Below the pieces are notes generated by a model. The model had not been told where the DNA came from, did no database searches, and saw nothing but the letters and a program-made list of their open reading frames with translations. The translations under genes were made by a program, and so were the position numbers. Source: Variovorax sp. N23 (lineage in GTDB: Bacteria; Pseudomonadota; Gammaproteobacteria; Burkholderiales; Burkholderiaceae_C). Taken from it: a DNA stretch of 64,000 nucleotides. The stretch covers positions 248,001-312,000 of the forward strand of contig NZ_JAOOPY010000007.1 in the NCBI RefSeq assembly GCF_025486315.1, in the 5' to 3' direction. Each line of letters begins with the position of its first letter. The first letter of the stretch is position 1. This document shows, one piece after another, positions 11,927 to 25,181 of this stretch.

Positions 11927-12595
11927 TCAATTCGTGTCGCCGCCTCGAAGGCCGATGCCGACCATGAAGGTTTCGGACGATTTGTCGCGCGACGCCTTGG
12001 GCTTCATCGGCTTCACGACCCGGAAGTTCTTCTTGAACAACTGGGTCAGTTCCGCATAGCCGCTGCCGTGGAAAAGCTTGGCGACCAGCGCGCCCTCGGG
12101 CTTCAGATGCGCCTGCGCGAAGTCGATCGCCAACTCCACCAGGTGCGCCACACGCGCCGCATCCGCCGAAGCGATGCCCGACAGATTGGGCGCCATGTCC
12201 GACACCACCACATCCGCCTTGCGGCCGGCCAGCGCCTCTTCCAGACGGGCCAGCGCCGCGTCCTCCCGGAAGTCGCCCTGCAGGAAGATCACGCCCTCGA
12301 TCGGCTCCATGGGCAGGAGGTCCAGCGCGATGATGGTGCCATCGAGCGCGCCCGCCGCGGCGCCGTCGGGGGACAGCCGCCGGCGGGCGTACTGGCTCCA
12401 GGCGCCGGGGGTGGAGCCAAGGTCCACCACCAGGTGGCCTGGCCGGATGAGCCCGAGCGTCTCGTCGATCTCCTTGAGCTTGTACGCGGCGCGCGCCCGG
12501 TAGCCTTCCCGGGTCGCCAGCTTGACCCAGGGGTCGTTGATATGGTCGTGCAGCCAGGCCTTGTTGACCTTCTTGCCGGTTGTTTTGGTGCTCAT
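11927..12595 (-). CDS. rlmE: 23S rRNA (uridine-2'-O-)-methyltransferase RlmE
   Basis: Methylates U2552 in the 23S rRNA A-loop with S-adenosylmethionine and is needed for large-subunit assembly. The 222-residue Rossmann methyltransferase has the SAM motif [13 protein letters not shown] (56-68) and a K-D-K-E catalytic tetrad at Lys39, Asp133, Lys173 and Glu208. A short insert ([12 protein letters not shown], about 75-86) lengthens one loop. It lies upstream of ftsH, and divergent from yhbY, the conserved proteobacterial arrangement. Confidence 0.96.
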   Translation of the reverse strand: MSTKTTGKKVNKAWLHDHINDPWVKLATREGYRARAAYKLKEIDETLGLIRPGHLVVDLGSTPGAWSQYARRRLSPDGAAAGALDGTIIALDLLPMEPIEGVIFLQGDFREDAALARLEEALAGRKADVVVSDMAPNLSGIASADAARVAHLVELAIDFAQAHLKPEGALVAKLFHGSGYAELTQLFKKNFRVVKPMKPKASRDKSSETFMVGIGLRGGDTN

Positions 12596-12633
12596 CGGCG
12601 GGGTCGCAATGGGTTCGCTGGTCGGGGGTTCGC

Positions 12634-12639
12634 GATAAT
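12634..12639 (+). promoter_or_regulatory. -10 box of yhbY, possible leaderless start
   Basis: GATAAT ends six bases before the yhbY ATG (12646), so transcription would begin at or next to the start codon. No Shine-Dalgarno sequence fits between them and the -35 is weak. On the opposite strand the same bases read TATTAT and could serve rlmE, giving an overlapping bidirectional promoter. Confidence 0.35.
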
Positions 12640-12645
12640 ACGGCC

Positions 12646-13125
12646 ATGACAGCCATTCAACTTACCCCTGCGCAGCGCAAGGTGCACCGCGCCGAAGCCC
12701 ATCACCTCGATCCGATCGTCATGGTCGGTGGCGACGGGCTCACCCCGGCTGTCAAGAAGGAGGCCGACGCGGCGCTCAAGGCCCATGGCCTGATCAAGAT
12801 CCGCGTCTTCTCCGACGACCGCGTGGCCCGCGAGGCCATGCTGACGACCCTGGCCGACGAGCTCGGCGCCGCGCCGATCCAGCACATCGGCAAGCTGCTG
12901 GTGCTCTGGCGTCCGAAGGCCGAGAAGGTGAAGGACGTCGACGAGGACCGCATGCCCGGCCCGCGCGACGTGAAGATCGTCAAGTACAGCAAGCGCTTCG
13001 GTCAGCGTCCTGAAATCAAGACGCTGCGCGTGCTGGGCAACCAGCGCCTCACGCCCGGCGGCACCATCAAGCGCGCCAAGCCGAAGCGGCCGCTGTCGGC
13101 CAAGAAGCGCAACCAGGCGGACTGA
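12646..13125 (+). CDS. yhbY: YhbY family ribosome-associated RNA-binding protein
   Basis: A CRM-domain protein that binds pre-50S particles. The 159-residue protein carries the YhbY domain (about 1-95) with the GxxG-type loop VGGDGLT (about 27-33) and the KIRVFSDDR strand, followed by a basic tail of about 60 residues ending in [13 protein letters not shown] that is longer than in the roughly 97-residue E. coli protein and probably adds RNA contacts. ATG 12646 follows a -10-like box directly; longer in-frame starts would overlap rlmE and are rejected. Divergent from rlmE, as in many proteobacteria. Confidence 0.92.
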   Translation: MTAIQLTPAQRKVHRAEAHHLDPIVMVGGDGLTPAVKKEADAALKAHGLIKIRVFSDDRVAREAMLTTLADELGAAPIQHIGKLLVLWRPKAEKVKDVDEDRMPGPRDVKIVKYSKRFGQRPEIKTLRVLGNQRLTPGGTIKRAKPKRPLSAKKRNQAD

Positions 13126-13889
13126 TGCCGACCCGCCAGGCCGCAGGGCGGCAGCGCCATGTCCTCTGCATGAAATGGGGCACGAAGTACGGCCCGGACT
13201 ACGTCAATCGTCTCTACGCCATGGTGCGCCGGCACCTGAGCGGCGACTTCAACTTCGTCTGCCTGACCGACGATGCGAAGGGCATCCGCAGCGAGGTGCA
13301 GTGCCTGCCCATTCCGCCGCTCGACCTGGAACTGCCGGCCGGCCGGCCGGATCGCGCCTGGAAGAAACTGACGACCTTCGAGCAGGACCTGCATGGCCTG
13401 CGCGGCACCGCCCTCTTCCTCGACCTCGACGTGGTGGTGGTGGGCAGCCTCGATGTCTTCTTCGAGCAGCCGGGTGAATTCCTGATCATTCACGACTACG
13501 CCCGGCCGTGGCGCATGGAGCGCATCACCGGCAATTCGTCGGTCTATCGCTTCGAGTTGGGCGCGCATGCCGACGTGCTGGCGTACTTCCGCGCCAACAT
13601 GGATGCGGTGCAGGCGGCCTTCCGCAACGAGCAGGCCTATCTGTCCGATTTCCTGCACGCCCAAGGCAAGCTGCAATACTGGCCCGACGCCTGGTGCCCG
13701 AGCTTCAAGTACCACGGCATCCCGACCTGGCCGACGAACTACTGGCAGGAGCCCTTCGTGCCGGCGGGCGCGCGTGTGATGGTGTTCCACGGCGAATGCA
13801 ATCCGCCCGACGCGCTGGCCGGTCGCCGCAACCGGGCCTTCCGGTTCATCCGCCCGGCGCGCTGGATCGCGAAGTACTGGACGGCCTGA
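13125..13889 (+). CDS. Putative GT-A glycosyltransferase
   Basis: A 254-residue protein with a GT-A-like layout: an N-terminal nucleotide-binding beta-alpha region with VCLTDD (about 45-50), and a DxD-type metal/sugar motif in FLDLDVVVVGSLDVFFE (about 100-116). The middle HDYARPWRMERITGNSSVYRFE and C-terminal FHGECNPPDAL segments look like acceptor- and metal-binding loops. Similar proteins occur beside capsule or polysaccharide genes, but no such cluster is here and the substrate is unknown. Its ATG overlaps the yhbY stop as TGATG, so it is probably translated from the yhbY mRNA. Confidence 0.7.
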   Translation: MPTRQAAGRQRHVLCMKWGTKYGPDYVNRLYAMVRRHLSGDFNFVCLTDDAKGIRSEVQCLPIPPLDLELPAGRPDRAWKKLTTFEQDLHGLRGTALFLDLDVVVVGSLDVFFEQPGEFLIIHDYARPWRMERITGNSSVYRFELGAHADVLAYFRANMDAVQAAFRNEQAYLSDFLHAQGKLQYWPDAWCPSFKYHGIPTWPTNYWQEPFVPAGARVMVFHGECNPPDALAGRRNRAFRFIRPARWIAKYWTA

Positions 13890-13903
13890 TCAGGCCATGC
13901 CGG

Positions 13904-14326
13904 TCAGGATCGGACGCCGTCGCGGCGCCCCATGCGCCAGAGCAGCACGCCGGTGCAGGCCCACTGCGCCAGGTACATGCCGCTGCCGACGGCGTGCCAG
14001 AACTTGAGGTTGTCGCGCGCCAGGATGCGCGGCGCCGCGACGTACTGCTGCAGCAGCGCCAGCAGCAGCGCGGCCAGGACCAGGCCGATGGCCGTGCGCG
14101 TCGCGGCATCGAAGCCGCTGTCGGCCTTCTGTCGGAAATGGATCAGCAGGATCAGCCCGCAGACGATCGCGATCCAGCTCTGTGCGGCGAACAGCTGGCC
14201 CGCAAAATTGCCGGCGACGGCCGGGTTGCCGAGCCGGGCGAAGAGCATCGGCACCACCAGGAAACCAATGGTGCTCAGGCTGCCCCACCAGAAGGCGGCC
14301 AACAGCAGCGCGACGCGGTCTTTCAC
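13904..14326 (-). CDS. DUF4149 family membrane protein
   Basis: A 140-residue integral membrane protein with four predicted membrane segments (about 4-24, 48-66, 78-98 and 112-131). The FxGxxxxxFxVVPxLF-like first helix and the WHAVGSGMYLAQW last helix fit the DUF4149 (TMEM205-like) family. Function is unknown. It starts eight bases after the greA stop and is the last gene of the car-kdoO-greA run; it converges on the glycosyltransferase with 14 bases between the stops. Confidence 0.85.
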   Translation of the reverse strand: MKDRVALLLAAFWWGSLSTIGFLVVPMLFARLGNPAVAGNFAGQLFAAQSWIAIVCGLILLIHFRQKADSGFDAATRTAIGLVLAALLLALLQQYVAAPRILARDNLKFWHAVGSGMYLAQWACTGVLLWRMGRRDGVRS

Positions 14327-14333
14327 GCGCCGC

Positions 14334-14810
14334 TCACAGGTACTTGACCGCGACGATCTCGTAGTTCTTCACGCCGCCCGGCGCCTGCACCGCGGCGGTG
14401 TCGCCCTCTTCCTTGCCGATGAGCGCGCGCGCGATCGGGCTGGAAATGTTGATGAGGCCCTGTTTCAGGTCGGCCTCGTCCTCGCCGACGATCTGGTAGG
14501 TCACGGCTTCGCCGCTGCTTTCCTCTTCGAGCGCGACGGTCGCTCCGAAGACCACCTTGCCACCCGCGTCCAGTTCGGTCGGGTCAATGACCTGCGCCGC
14601 CGACAGCTTCCCTTCGATCTCCTGGATCCGGCCTTCGATGAAGCCCTGGCGGTCCTTGGCGACCTCGTACTCGGCGTTCTCGCTCAGGTCGCCCTGGGCA
14701 CGCGCCTCGGAGATCGCATTGATCACCCACGGGCGATCGACCGTCTTGAGGCGATGGAGTTCTTCGCGCAGCTTCTCTGCGCCGCGCTTGGTCACGGGAA
14801 TGGTGTTCAT
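14334..14810 (-). CDS. greA: Transcription elongation factor GreA
   Basis: Stimulates transcript cleavage by stalled RNA polymerase. The 158 residues match the family. The N-terminal coiled coil (about 1-78) carries the acidic tip GDLSENAEY (about 41-49) that reaches the active site; the C-terminal FKBP-like domain ends in [12 protein letters not shown] 14810 has a TGGAG sequence about ten bases upstream. Gene order carB-kdoO-greA-DUF4149. Confidence 0.97.
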   Translation of the reverse strand: MNTIPVTKRGAEKLREELHRLKTVDRPWVINAISEARAQGDLSENAEYEVAKDRQGFIEGRIQEIEGKLSAAQVIDPTELDAGGKVVFGATVALEEESSGEAVTYQIVGEDEADLKQGLINISSPIARALIGKEEGDTAAVQAPGGVKNYEIVAVKYL

Positions 14811-14827
14811 GTTCTGTTGCTCCAGAA

Positions 14828-14859
14828 AACGAAACCGCCGAACGCTGCCGTTCGGCGGT
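14828..14859 (-). terminator. Hairpin between kdoO and greA
   Basis: ACCGCCGAACG (14834-14844) pairs with CGTTCGGCGGT (14849-14859), an 11-base stem with a four-base loop. On the minus strand it is followed by TTCGTTTTC, an interrupted T tract, so termination is probably partial and greA may be served by read-through. Confidence 0.6.
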
Positions 14860-14877
14860 GCATGTGGGAGAGAGGGA

Positions 14878-15747
14878 TCAGACGAGTGACCGTCCGGTCA
14901 ACCGGCTCAGGATGGCGAGCGGGCTCGAGTCAGGATTGTATTGCCTGGCCGCGGGCAGATGAAGAGTCTGCTCCAGCATGTACTGGCCCGACATCACGGC
15001 GTGAGAAGTCTGGTCGGAGAAGCACACCCACACCGAGCCGGCCGGAAACGGCACGGTCTGCTGCGGGCCGTTCTGCTGGTAGTCGAGGTCCGCCTTCATG
15101 GCATCGTGCAGTTGCAGCATCAGGTGGTCGTATTCGCTGCGCAGCGACTTGGTCACACGCAGGGACCGCAAGGCCTTCGCCTGCCAGCGGGAATACGGCT
15201 TGACCCGCGGCAGGAAGCGCTTGGCGACCGTCTCGAAGGGCTCGCCCACGCGCCAGACACGCGGTACGCCATCGGGGTTGGCGTTGGTGAACACCCGCAG
15301 GATGCGCTCGCCGTAGTTCGGCCGCGACGGAAAGGCATCGACGTGCATGCGCTTGTCGTCGGCACGCCAGGACTGCACGCGCGTCTCCACCTGCGCCGGC
15401 CGATAGCTCGTCGGCGCCAGGCGCAGGGCCGGCGTGTAGTGCGGCAGCAGGCCGTGGATGAGCTGCGTGGCCTGGGCGCGGAAGCGCCCCACCATCGCCG
15501 CCGTGGTGCGTTGCACGGCCTCGTCACCGGCCACGCCCTTGAGCGTGCCCGCCGCATCGAGGCTGATGTTGCGCACCTTCGGTGCCAGCAGGCTCGGCGT
15601 CAGCAGGCGCCGCTCCTCGGGCCGAAGCTCGAAGCCGAGCGTCGGGAAGTACAGCACCTTGCCGGCTTCGAGGGCGGCGATCCAGTCATCGTTCGGCGTG
15701 GCCGCAGCCCAGTCGGCCAGGTCGAGTTCGACGAGCTGCGTTTCCAC
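14878..15747 (-). CDS. kdoO: Kdo hydroxylase (Fe(II)/2-oxoglutarate oxygenase)
   Basis: A 289-residue protein resembling KdoO, which hydroxylates the 3-position of the outer Kdo residue in lipopolysaccharide of Burkholderia and Yersinia (known for the family). A metal site is suggested by HVD (135-137) in [20 protein letters not shown] and a distal His249 in [16 protein letters not shown], with basic residues near the C-terminus for 2-oxoglutarate. GTG 15747 is chosen; GAGG precedes it by six bases, and the carB stop is nine bases upstream. The position between carB and greA seems to be a lineage-specific insertion into an otherwise common neighbourhood. The activity is inferred from similarity. 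Confidence 0.8.
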   Translation of the reverse strand: METQLVELDLADWAAATPNDDWIAALEAGKVLYFPTLGFELRPEERRLLTPSLLAPKVRNISLDAAGTLKGVAGDEAVQRTTAAMVGRFRAQATQLIHGLLPHYTPALRLAPTSYRPAQVETRVQSWRADDKRMHVDAFPSRPNYGERILRVFTNANPDGVPRVWRVGEPFETVAKRFLPRVKPYSRWQAKALRSLRVTKSLRSEYDHLMLQLHDAMKADLDYQQNGPQQTVPFPAGSVWVCFSDQTSHAVMSGQYMLEQTLHLPAARQYNPDSSPLAILSRLTGRSLV

Positions 15748-15755
15748 GGCCGACC

Positions 15756-18975
<3,220 letters not shown>

Positions 18976-18983
<8 letters not shown>

Positions 18984-20160
18984 TCTTGTTTCCTGCTTTG
19001 TGCGTTTCCATCAATGCCGTGAAGCGATCGAACAGGTAGCCGATGTCGTGCGGGCCGGGCGAGGCTTCCGGGTGTCCCTGGAAGCAGAAGGCCGGCTTGT
19101 CGGTGCGGGCCAGGCCCTGCAGCGTGTTGTCGAACAGGCTGATGTGCGTGGGGCGCAGCGTGGCGGGCAGCGACTTCTCGTCCACCGCGAAGCCATGGTT
19201 CTGGCTGGTGATGCTCACGCGGCCGTTGTCGAGGTCCTTCACCGGATGGTTCGCGCCGTGATGGCCGAACTTCATCTTGAAGGTCTTCGCACCCGAGGCC
19301 AGCGCCATGATCTGGTGGCCCAGGCAGATGCCGAAGGTCGGGATGCCGGTGTCGATCAGTTCCCTGACGGCGCTGATCGCGTAGTCGCAAGGCTCCGGGT
19401 CGCCGGGGCCGTTCGCCAGAAAGACGCCGTCGGGCTTGAGCTTGAGCACGTCGGCCGCGGGCGTCTGTGCCGGCACCACCGTGATGCGCGCGCCGCGCTG
19501 CGCGATCATGCGCAGGATGTTCTTCTTGACGCCGTAATCGAAGGCCACGACATGGAACTTCGGCGTGATCTGCACGCCGTAGCCCGACCCGAGCTTCCAC
19601 TCGGTCTGGTTCCATTCGTAGGTCTGCTGCACCGACACGACCTTGGCGAGATCGAGCCCGGCCATGCTCGGCGCGGCCTTGGCGGCGGCAATCGCCCTGT
19701 CGATCAGGGCCTGCGACACGGTCTCGCCCGCCGCCAGACCCAGGATGCAGCCGTTCTGCGCGCCGTTCGTGCGCAGGTGGCGGGTCAGCTTGCGGGTGTC
19801 GATGTTGGCGATGGCGACCGTGTTGCCACGCACCAGGTACTCGCTGAGTGTCGCGGTCTGGCGGAAATTCGACGCCAGGAGGGGCAGATCCTTGATGATC
19901 AGCCCGGCAGCATGGATCTTGTCGGCCTCGACGTCTTCCTCGTTGACGCCGTAGTTGCCGATGTGCGGATACGTGAGGGTCACGATCTGCTGGCAGTAGC
20001 TCGGGTCGGTGAGGATTTCCTGGTAGCCGGTCATGGCGGTGTTGAACACCACTTCGCCGGCGGTGGAGCCGGTGGCTCCGATCGAGTTGCCGAGAAAGAC
20101 CGTGCCGTCTGCGAGCGCCAGGATGGCGGGAGGGAAGGCTCCCTGAAGAGACAAAAGCAC
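18976..20160 (-). CDS. carA: Carbamoyl-phosphate synthase small subunit
   Basis: Glutamine amidotransferase subunit that feeds ammonia to CarB. It has the CarA-specific N-terminal domain (about 1-150) with [12 protein letters not shown], and the class I GATase domain with the nucleophile elbow FGICLGHQ and the HPE motif in [15 protein letters not shown] 20160 ([11 protein letters not shown] as MLLSLQG) is preferred over the upstream in-frame ATG 20187 because GGAG precedes it by six bases and the family begins at this motif; length is then 394 residues. Overlaps carB by eight bases. Confidence 0.96.
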
Positions 20161-20287
20161 TGGGTTCTCCGGATGGATGACGCCCAAAGCGAAACCAAGT
20201 CACCCCATCGTGATGGGAAGGTTGCGGCTTTCGTCGAAAGTGAGGCTTGCGTGCGCTGTGGGCGGGGTGTGAGCGGGAAAGCCCCCG

Positions 20288-20293
20288 ATTATA
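20288..20293 (-). promoter_or_regulatory. -10 box of the carAB operon
   Basis: A perfect TATAAT on the minus strand lies about 130 bases before the carA start, giving a leader of about 120 bases. It sits at the very end of the 20306-21085 methyltransferase gene region. The -35 is not clear. The long leader leaves room for pyrimidine or arginine control, as known for carAB, but no operator was recognised. Confidence 0.45.
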
Positions 20294-20305
20294 GCCGGCG
20301 TGCCT

Positions 20306-21085
20306 TCACCCTTCGGCGCCCGCGGCGCTGGCGTGCAGGCAGATGGCCGCCGCTGCCGCCACGTTCAGCGACTCCTCGCCACCAGGCTGGGTGATGCGGA
20401 TGCGGTGCGTCGCGCGCGCCTCCAGCGCGGGCGAGACGCCCTGCCCTTCGTGGCCCATCAACCAGGCGCAAGGGTGCGGCAGCACCGCCTTGTGGAGCCA
20501 ATCGCCATGGTGCGAGCTGGTGGCGACCAGCGGCACCTGCAGCCCGTCGAGCACCTCGGCGTCCACGCCCTCGATCAGCCGCAGGCCGAAGTGCGCCCCC
20601 ATGCCGGCGCGCAACACCTTCGGCGCCCAGAGCGCAGCCGTGCCCTTGAGCGCGACCACCTGCGTGAAGCCGAAGGCGGCGGCGCTGCGCAGCACCGAAC
20701 CCACGTTGCCGGCGTCCTGCAGCCGGTCGAGCACCACGGTCGGCGCATCGGGCTGCAGGTCGGGACGCATCGGCAGGTGCAGCACGAAGCCCATCGGCGC
20801 TGGCGATTCCAGGCCGCTCACGGCCGCCAGCAGCGCATCGGCGACCACGACGGTCTTGTCGGCTGCGCCGGCCCACTCGACCTTGGCCTGCGGCCAGAAC
20901 GACTCCGTAAAAACGGCCAGTGCGGGGCGAACGCCACGCACCAGCGCCGCCCGGCAGAGGTGATCGCCCTCGAGCCAGACACGGCCCAGCTTGCGGTAGG
21001 CGCCGGGTTCCTGCGCCAGCTTGCGCAGTTCCTTGAGCAGCGGGTTGTCGCGCGAGCTGATGTGGCTCCGTTCCGGCAGACTCAT
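20306..21085 (-). CDS. TrmH/SpoU family RNA 2'-O-methyltransferase
   Basis: A 259-residue SPOUT methyltransferase. The N-terminal L30e-like substrate-binding domain (about 1-100) precedes the knotted catalytic domain with [19 protein letters not shown] (motif 1, about 118-136), [11 protein letters not shown] (motif 2) and [11 protein letters not shown] (motif 3). It is close to RlmB-like enzymes modifying 23S rRNA, but the exact target nucleotide cannot be told. Its ATG (21085-21083) overlaps the rnhB stop as ATGA; it is the last gene of the long lipid A cluster. Confidence 0.88.
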   Translation of the reverse strand: MSLPERSHISSRDNPLLKELRKLAQEPGAYRKLGRVWLEGDHLCRAALVRGVRPALAVFTESFWPQAKVEWAGAADKTVVVADALLAAVSGLESPAPMGFVLHLPMRPDLQPDAPTVVLDRLQDAGNVGSVLRSAAAFGFTQVVALKGTAALWAPKVLRAGMGAHFGLRLIEGVDAEVLDGLQVPLVATSSHHGDWLHKAVLPHPCAWLMGHEGQGVSPALEARATHRIRITQPGGEESLNVAAAAAICLHASAAGAEG

Positions 21086-21804
21086 GGACCGCTCCGCGCA
21101 TTCACGATCAACGAGACGCCGTCGCCGTACCGCGCCGCGATCACCGGCAGGTCGACCGGGGCCGGCGCCGCGGCGGCTGCCGCAGCACGCCCGAGCGCGG
21201 CAGCCACCGGGGCGAAGGAGCGCCTGTGATGCACGCAGGCGCCGTGGCGCCGCAGCGCCTCGAGATGCTCCGGCGTGCCGTAGCCCTTGTGCCCTGCAAA
21301 GCCGTAGTGTGGAAATTCGGCATGCAGGTCCTGGCACAGCCGGTCACGGTGCACCTTGGCCAGGATCGACGCCGCGGAGATGGCCTTGACCAGCGCATCG
21401 CCCTTGACGATGGCCTCGGCCAGCACATCGAGCGTGGGCAGCCGGTTGCCGTCGACCAGCACCTTGGCCGGCTTCAGCCGCAGCCCCTCGACCGCGCGCC
21501 GCATGGCCAGCATGGTCGCCTGCAGGATGTTGTGCGTGTCGATCTCTTCCACCGTAGCGTGCGCCACCGAGCAGCACAGCGCCCGGGCGAGGATCTGGTC
21601 GTGGAGCCGCTCGCGCTGCAGCGCCGTCAGGGTCTTGGAGTCGGCCAGGCCACGGATCGGCCGACGGTCGTCGAGGATGACCGCCGCCGCCACCACCGGG
21701 CCAGCGAGCGGGCCGCGGCCGGCCTCGTCCACGCCGGCCAGCAGGCCGGGCGCGTCCCAGAGCAGCGCGGCCTGCTCAGCCTTCAAGAACTTGCTCGATC
21801 GCAT
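21082..21804 (-). CDS. rnhB: Ribonuclease HII
   Basis: Cleaves RNA in RNA/DNA hybrids and single ribonucleotides in DNA. The 240-residue protein shows the catalytic [14 protein letters not shown] (Asp26, Glu27), the DSKTL segment, VDGNRLP and the [11 protein letters not shown] motif. ATG 21804 lies 29 bases inside the end of lpxB; longer in-frame starts would overlap lpxB more. The lpxB-rnhB order is typical of proteobacteria. Confidence 0.96.
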   Translation of the reverse strand: MRSSKFLKAEQAALLWDAPGLLAGVDEAGRGPLAGPVVAAAVILDDRRPIRGLADSKTLTALQRERLHDQILARALCCSVAHATVEEIDTHNILQATMLAMRRAVEGLRLKPAKVLVDGNRLPTLDVLAEAIVKGDALVKAISAASILAKVHRDRLCQDLHAEFPHYGFAGHKGYGTPEHLEALRRHGACVHHRRSFAPVAAALGRAAAAAAAPAPVDLPVIAARYGDGVSLIVNARSGP

Positions 21805-22924
21805 CGGCACACAGGGTCGGGGTGTCGCGCAGCAGTTCGGCGTGCAGTGCGGCAAAACGATGTTGCAGGGCCTCCACTTTGGCCGGCTCTGCCAGCCATT
21901 GCAAGGTGGCGGCTGCCAGCGCCTGCGGCGTCGCCGCTTCCTGCAGCAGTTCCGGCACCACGAAGTCGTTGCACAGGATGTTCGGCAGACCCACCCACGG
22001 CTGGAGTTGCTGCCGGTGCATGAGGTGCCACGACACGCGGTTCATGTTGTAGGCGATGACCATCGGCCGCTTGAACAGCGCCGCCTCCAGCGTGGCCGTG
22101 CCGCTGGCGATCAGCGTCGCGTCGCAGGCCGCCAGCGCGGTGTGCGAGCGGCCGTCGAGCAACTGGACCTTGCCCGCCATGCCGCTGGCCTTCAGCGCTT
22201 CCTCGATCTCGGCACGCAGGCCCGGGATGACCGGCACGACGAAACGGATGTCCGGCTGCAGCCGCTGCATCAGCGCCGCCGCCTGGAAGAAGCGGGAAGC
22301 GAGGTAGCGCACTTCGGAGCGCCGGCTGCCGGGCAGCAGCGCCACCACGCGGGCCTGCGGGTCGAGATCCAGCGCCGCGCGCGCGGCCAGCCGGTCCGGC
22401 TGCATCGGGATCACGTTGGCGAGCGGATGCCCCACATAGCTGGCCGACACCCCCTGCTCCGCCAGCAGCGCCGGCTCGAAGGGGAAGATGCACAGCACAT
22501 GGTCGGCCGCGGCGCGGATCTTCTCGATGCGGTCGGCGCGCCAGGCCCAGATCGACGGGCAGATGAAATGCACCGTCTTCATGCCGCGGCCGCGCAGGCC
22601 CGCTTCCAGGTCGAGGTTGAAATCGGGCGCGTCGATGCCGATGAAGAGATCGGCCCAGTCGCGCAGCAGCCGCGACTTGAGCTGACGCCGGATGCCGGCG
22701 ATCTCGGCGTAGTGCCGCAGCACCTCGATGTAGCCGCGCACCGCCAGCTTCTCCTGCGGCCACCAGCTCTCGAAGCCGCGCGCCAGCATCTGGGGGCCGC
22801 CGATGCCCGTTGCCTGCATGCCCGGCCAGCGCGCACGCAGCCCGTCGAGCAGGAGGCCCGCCAGCAGATCGCCCGAAGGCTCGCCGGCGACCATCGCGAA
22901 CCGCCGCGTTGCTGCGTCCGTCAT
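21776..22924 (-). CDS. lpxB: Lipid-A-disaccharide synthase
   Basis: Joins lipid X and UDP-2,3-diacylglucosamine to the lipid A disaccharide at the inner membrane. The 382-residue GT19 enzyme has the [13 protein letters not shown]-terminal loop, [22 protein letters not shown] and the donor-site [11 protein letters not shown] segments. ATG 22924 ([19 protein letters not shown]) is the family start. It begins 10 bases after the lpxA stop. Confidence 0.97.
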   Translation of the reverse strand: MTDAATRRFAMVAGEPSGDLLAGLLLDGLRARWPGMQATGIGGPQMLARGFESWWPQEKLAVRGYIEVLRHYAEIAGIRRQLKSRLLRDWADLFIGIDAPDFNLDLEAGLRGRGMKTVHFICPSIWAWRADRIEKIRAAADHVLCIFPFEPALLAEQGVSASYVGHPLANVIPMQPDRLAARAALDLDPQARVVALLPGSRRSEVRYLASRFFQAAALMQRLQPDIRFVVPVIPGLRAEIEEALKASGMAGKVQLLDGRSHTALAACDATLIASGTATLEAALFKRPMVIAYNMNRVSWHLMHRQQLQPWVGLPNILCNDFVVPELLQEAATPQALAAATLQWLAEPAKVEALQHRFAALHAELLRDTPTLCADAIEQVLEG

Positions 22925-22934
22925 GCGAGGCCGT

Positions 22935-23723
22935 TCAGCGCGCAATGCCACTGGCGGAGGTGGCGAGGAAGGTGTCCATCAGCGTCGCATCCGCGGCGGC
23001 TTCCGGGTCCTGGGTGCCCAGCGCTGCGATGGCGGCACGCGCCTCCTCCACCGTCTTTCCCTGGCGGTAGATCAGCTTGTGCATCTCCCGAATGGCGGCG
23101 ATGCGGCCGGCCGAGAAATCGCGCCGCCGCAGGCCCACCAGGTTGACGCCGCGCACGGCCAACGGATTGCCATCGACCACCATGAAGGGCGGGATGTCTT
23201 TCCCGACGTGGCTGGCGAAACCGATCATCGCGTGCGCGCCGATGCGCATGCGCTGCAGCACGCCGGTGAGACCGCCGACCGTGACCCAGTCGCCCACCTC
23301 CACATGCCCGGCCAGGGTGGCGTTGTTCGCCATCGTGACCTGGTTGCCGACCTGGCAATCGTGTGCGATGTGCACATAGGCCATGATCCAGTTGTCGTTG
23401 CCGACGCGGGTCACGCCACCGTCCTGGACGGTGCCGAGGTTGAAGGTGCAGAACTCGCGGATCGTGTTGCGGTCGCCGATCACCAGTTCGGTGGGCTCGC
23501 CCGCGTATTTCTTGTCCTGCGGCGCGGCCCCCAGCGACGCGAACTGGAAGACCCGGTTGTCGCGGCCGATGGTCGTGCGGCCCTCCACGACGCAATGCGC
23601 GCCGATGGTGGTGCCGGCGCCGATCCGCACGGATGGACCGATGACCGCATACGGCCCGATCACCACGGACCCATCGAGCTGCGCGTTCGGGTCGACGATC
23701 GCCGTCGGGTGAACCTGCGTCAT
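22935..23723 (-). CDS. lpxA: UDP-N-acetylglucosamine acyltransferase
   Basis: First step of lipid A synthesis: transfer of 3-hydroxyacyl from ACP to UDP-GlcNAc. The 262 residues equal the E. coli length. A left-handed beta-helix of hexapeptide repeats (about 5-190) contains the catalytic-site segment AYVHIAHDC, followed by a C-terminal helical domain. ATG 23723 ([10 protein letters not shown]) is preferred; an in-frame GTG at 23735 would add four residues. Confidence 0.96.
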   Translation of the reverse strand: MTQVHPTAIVDPNAQLDGSVVIGPYAVIGPSVRIGAGTTIGAHCVVEGRTTIGRDNRVFQFASLGAAPQDKKYAGEPTELVIGDRNTIREFCTFNLGTVQDGGVTRVGNDNWIMAYVHIAHDCQVGNQVTMANNATLAGHVEVGDWVTVGGLTGVLQRMRIGAHAMIGFASHVGKDIPPFMVVDGNPLAVRGVNLVGLRRRDFSAGRIAAIREMHKLIYRQGKTVEEARAAIAALGTQDPEAAADATLMDTFLATSASGIAR

Positions 23724-23736
23724 GCCCCGCGGCACC

Positions 23737-24186
23737 TCAGCTGATCTGACGCATCGCGCACATCAGCGACGCCTCGCACGCGAGTTCGTTGCCGACCCGT
23801 GCACGGCCCTTGAACTTGGAGATGCCGGCCTTCATGCGTTCGATCTCGACTTCCAGCGTCAGTTGGTCACCGGGCTCGACCGGTCGCTTGAAGCGGGCAC
23901 CATCGATCGCGGCGAAGTAGTACACGGTGTTGTCGTCCGGCACGATATCGAGCGACTTGAAGGACAGCAGCGCCGCTGCCTGCGCCATGGCTTCGAGCAT
24001 CAGCACACCCGGCATCACCGGACGGTGCGGAAAGTGGCCGTTGAAGAAAGGCTCGTTCATCGTCACGTTCTTCAGTGCGGTGATGCGCTTGCCCTTCTCC
24101 ATATCGAGCACGCGATCCACCAGAAGAAAGGGGTAGCGGTGCGGGAGCAGTTTGAGAATCTGGTGGATATCGAGCGTCGTCGTCAT
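23737..24186 (-). CDS. fabZ: 3-hydroxyacyl-ACP dehydratase FabZ
   Basis: Dehydrates 3-hydroxyacyl-ACP in fatty-acid elongation and thereby competes with LpxA/LpxD for hydroxyacyl-ACP. The 149-residue hot-dog-fold protein shows [14 protein letters not shown], the catalytic [11 protein letters not shown] (His51) and the helix LEAMAQ (Glu65). Placement between lpxD and lpxA is the classical arrangement. Confidence 0.97.
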   Translation of the reverse strand: MTTTLDIHQILKLLPHRYPFLLVDRVLDMEKGKRITALKNVTMNEPFFNGHFPHRPVMPGVLMLEAMAQAAALLSFKSLDIVPDDNTVYYFAAIDGARFKRPVEPGDQLTLEVEIERMKAGISKFKGRARVGNELACEASLMCAMRQIS

Positions 24187-24193
24187 AATTTTT

Positions 24194-25171
24194 CTATCCT
24201 GCGTCGTCTTTTTTTTCCAGCGCCTTGAGCCGATCGCGCAGACCGTGCAGTTGCTTCAGCGTGGCGGCATTTTTTTCCCAGGCGGCATTGTCGTCGATGG
24301 GAAACACACCCGTGTATTGCCCGGGCTTGAGAATCGACCGCGTCACCACCGTGGCCGCCGAGATGTGGACGCCGTCGGCCAGCGTCAGGTGACCGAGCAC
24401 GATCGCGCCCCCGCCCACCGTGCAGTGCGCGCCGATCACGGCACTCCCCGCCACGCCGACGCAACCCGCCATGGCCGTGTGCTTGCCGATGCGCACGTTG
24501 TGGCCGATCTGGATCAGGTTGTCGAGCTTCACGCCATCGTCGATGACCGTGTCCTCGAGCGCGCCCCGGTCGATGCAGGTGTTGGCGCCGATCTCGACGT
24601 CGTCGCCGATGCGCACCGCGCCGAGTTGCTCGATCTTGACCCAGGCGCCTTCGTGCGGCGCCAGCCCGAAGCCGTCAGCGCCGATCACCACGCCCGGATG
24701 CACCAGGCAGCGCGCGCCGATGTGGCAGTCCTCGCCGACGGTCACGCGCGACTTCAACACGGTGTCGGCACCGATGCGGGCGCCGCGCTCGATCACGCAC
24801 AGGGCACCGATCGATGCACTCGGATGCACCACGGCTTCGGGGTGGATCACCGCACTGGGGTGCACCTGCACCGGGTCCGGCCGCGCATGCGCCTTCTTCC
24901 AGAGCTGCGTCAGACGCGCGAAGTAGAGATAGGGATCGGGCGTGACGATGAACGCGCCGCGTTCGGCAGCGATATCGCGCATGGCCGGAGAGACGATCAC
25001 GCACGCCGCACGGGAGGCCGCCAATTCCTTGCGGTACTTGGGATGACTCAGGAAGCTGAGTGCATCGCCGGTGGCCGTCTGCAGGGGCGCCAGCCGCGCG
25101 ATGGAGGCGTCACGGTCGCCCGTGAACTCGCCTCCCAGGGCATCGACGATGGCTCCGAGCCGCAACGCCAC
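24194..25171 (-). CDS. lpxD: UDP-3-O-(3-hydroxyacyl)glucosamine N-acyltransferase
   Basis: Third step of lipid A synthesis, adding the second 3-hydroxyacyl chain. The 325-residue protein has an N-terminal uridine-binding domain (about 1-100), hexapeptide repeats (about 105-290) with the catalytic-site segment [18 protein letters not shown], and a C-terminal helix ([17 protein letters not shown]). GTG 25171 gives the family start ([14 protein letters not shown]); no clear ribosome site is seen, so it may depend on translation of skp, whose stop is 10 bases upstream. Confidence 0.95.
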   Translation of the reverse strand: MALRLGAIVDALGGEFTGDRDASIARLAPLQTATGDALSFLSHPKYRKELAASRAACVIVSPAMRDIAAERGAFIVTPDPYLYFARLTQLWKKAHARPDPVQVHPSAVIHPEAVVHPSASIGALCVIERGARIGADTVLKSRVTVGEDCHIGARCLVHPGVVIGADGFGLAPHEGAWVKIEQLGAVRIGDDVEIGANTCIDRGALEDTVIDDGVKLDNLIQIGHNVRIGKHTAMAGCVGVAGSAVIGAHCTVGGGAIVLGHLTLADGVHISAATVVTRSILKPGQYTGVFPIDDNAAWEKNAATLKQLHGLRDRLKALEKKDDAG

Positions 25172-25181
25172 GCGGATGCGG

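Noticed and set aside
9748..11967. Plus-strand open frame of 739 residues
   Set aside because: Antisense of ftsH; the GC-rich third positions of ftsH remove stops from this frame.
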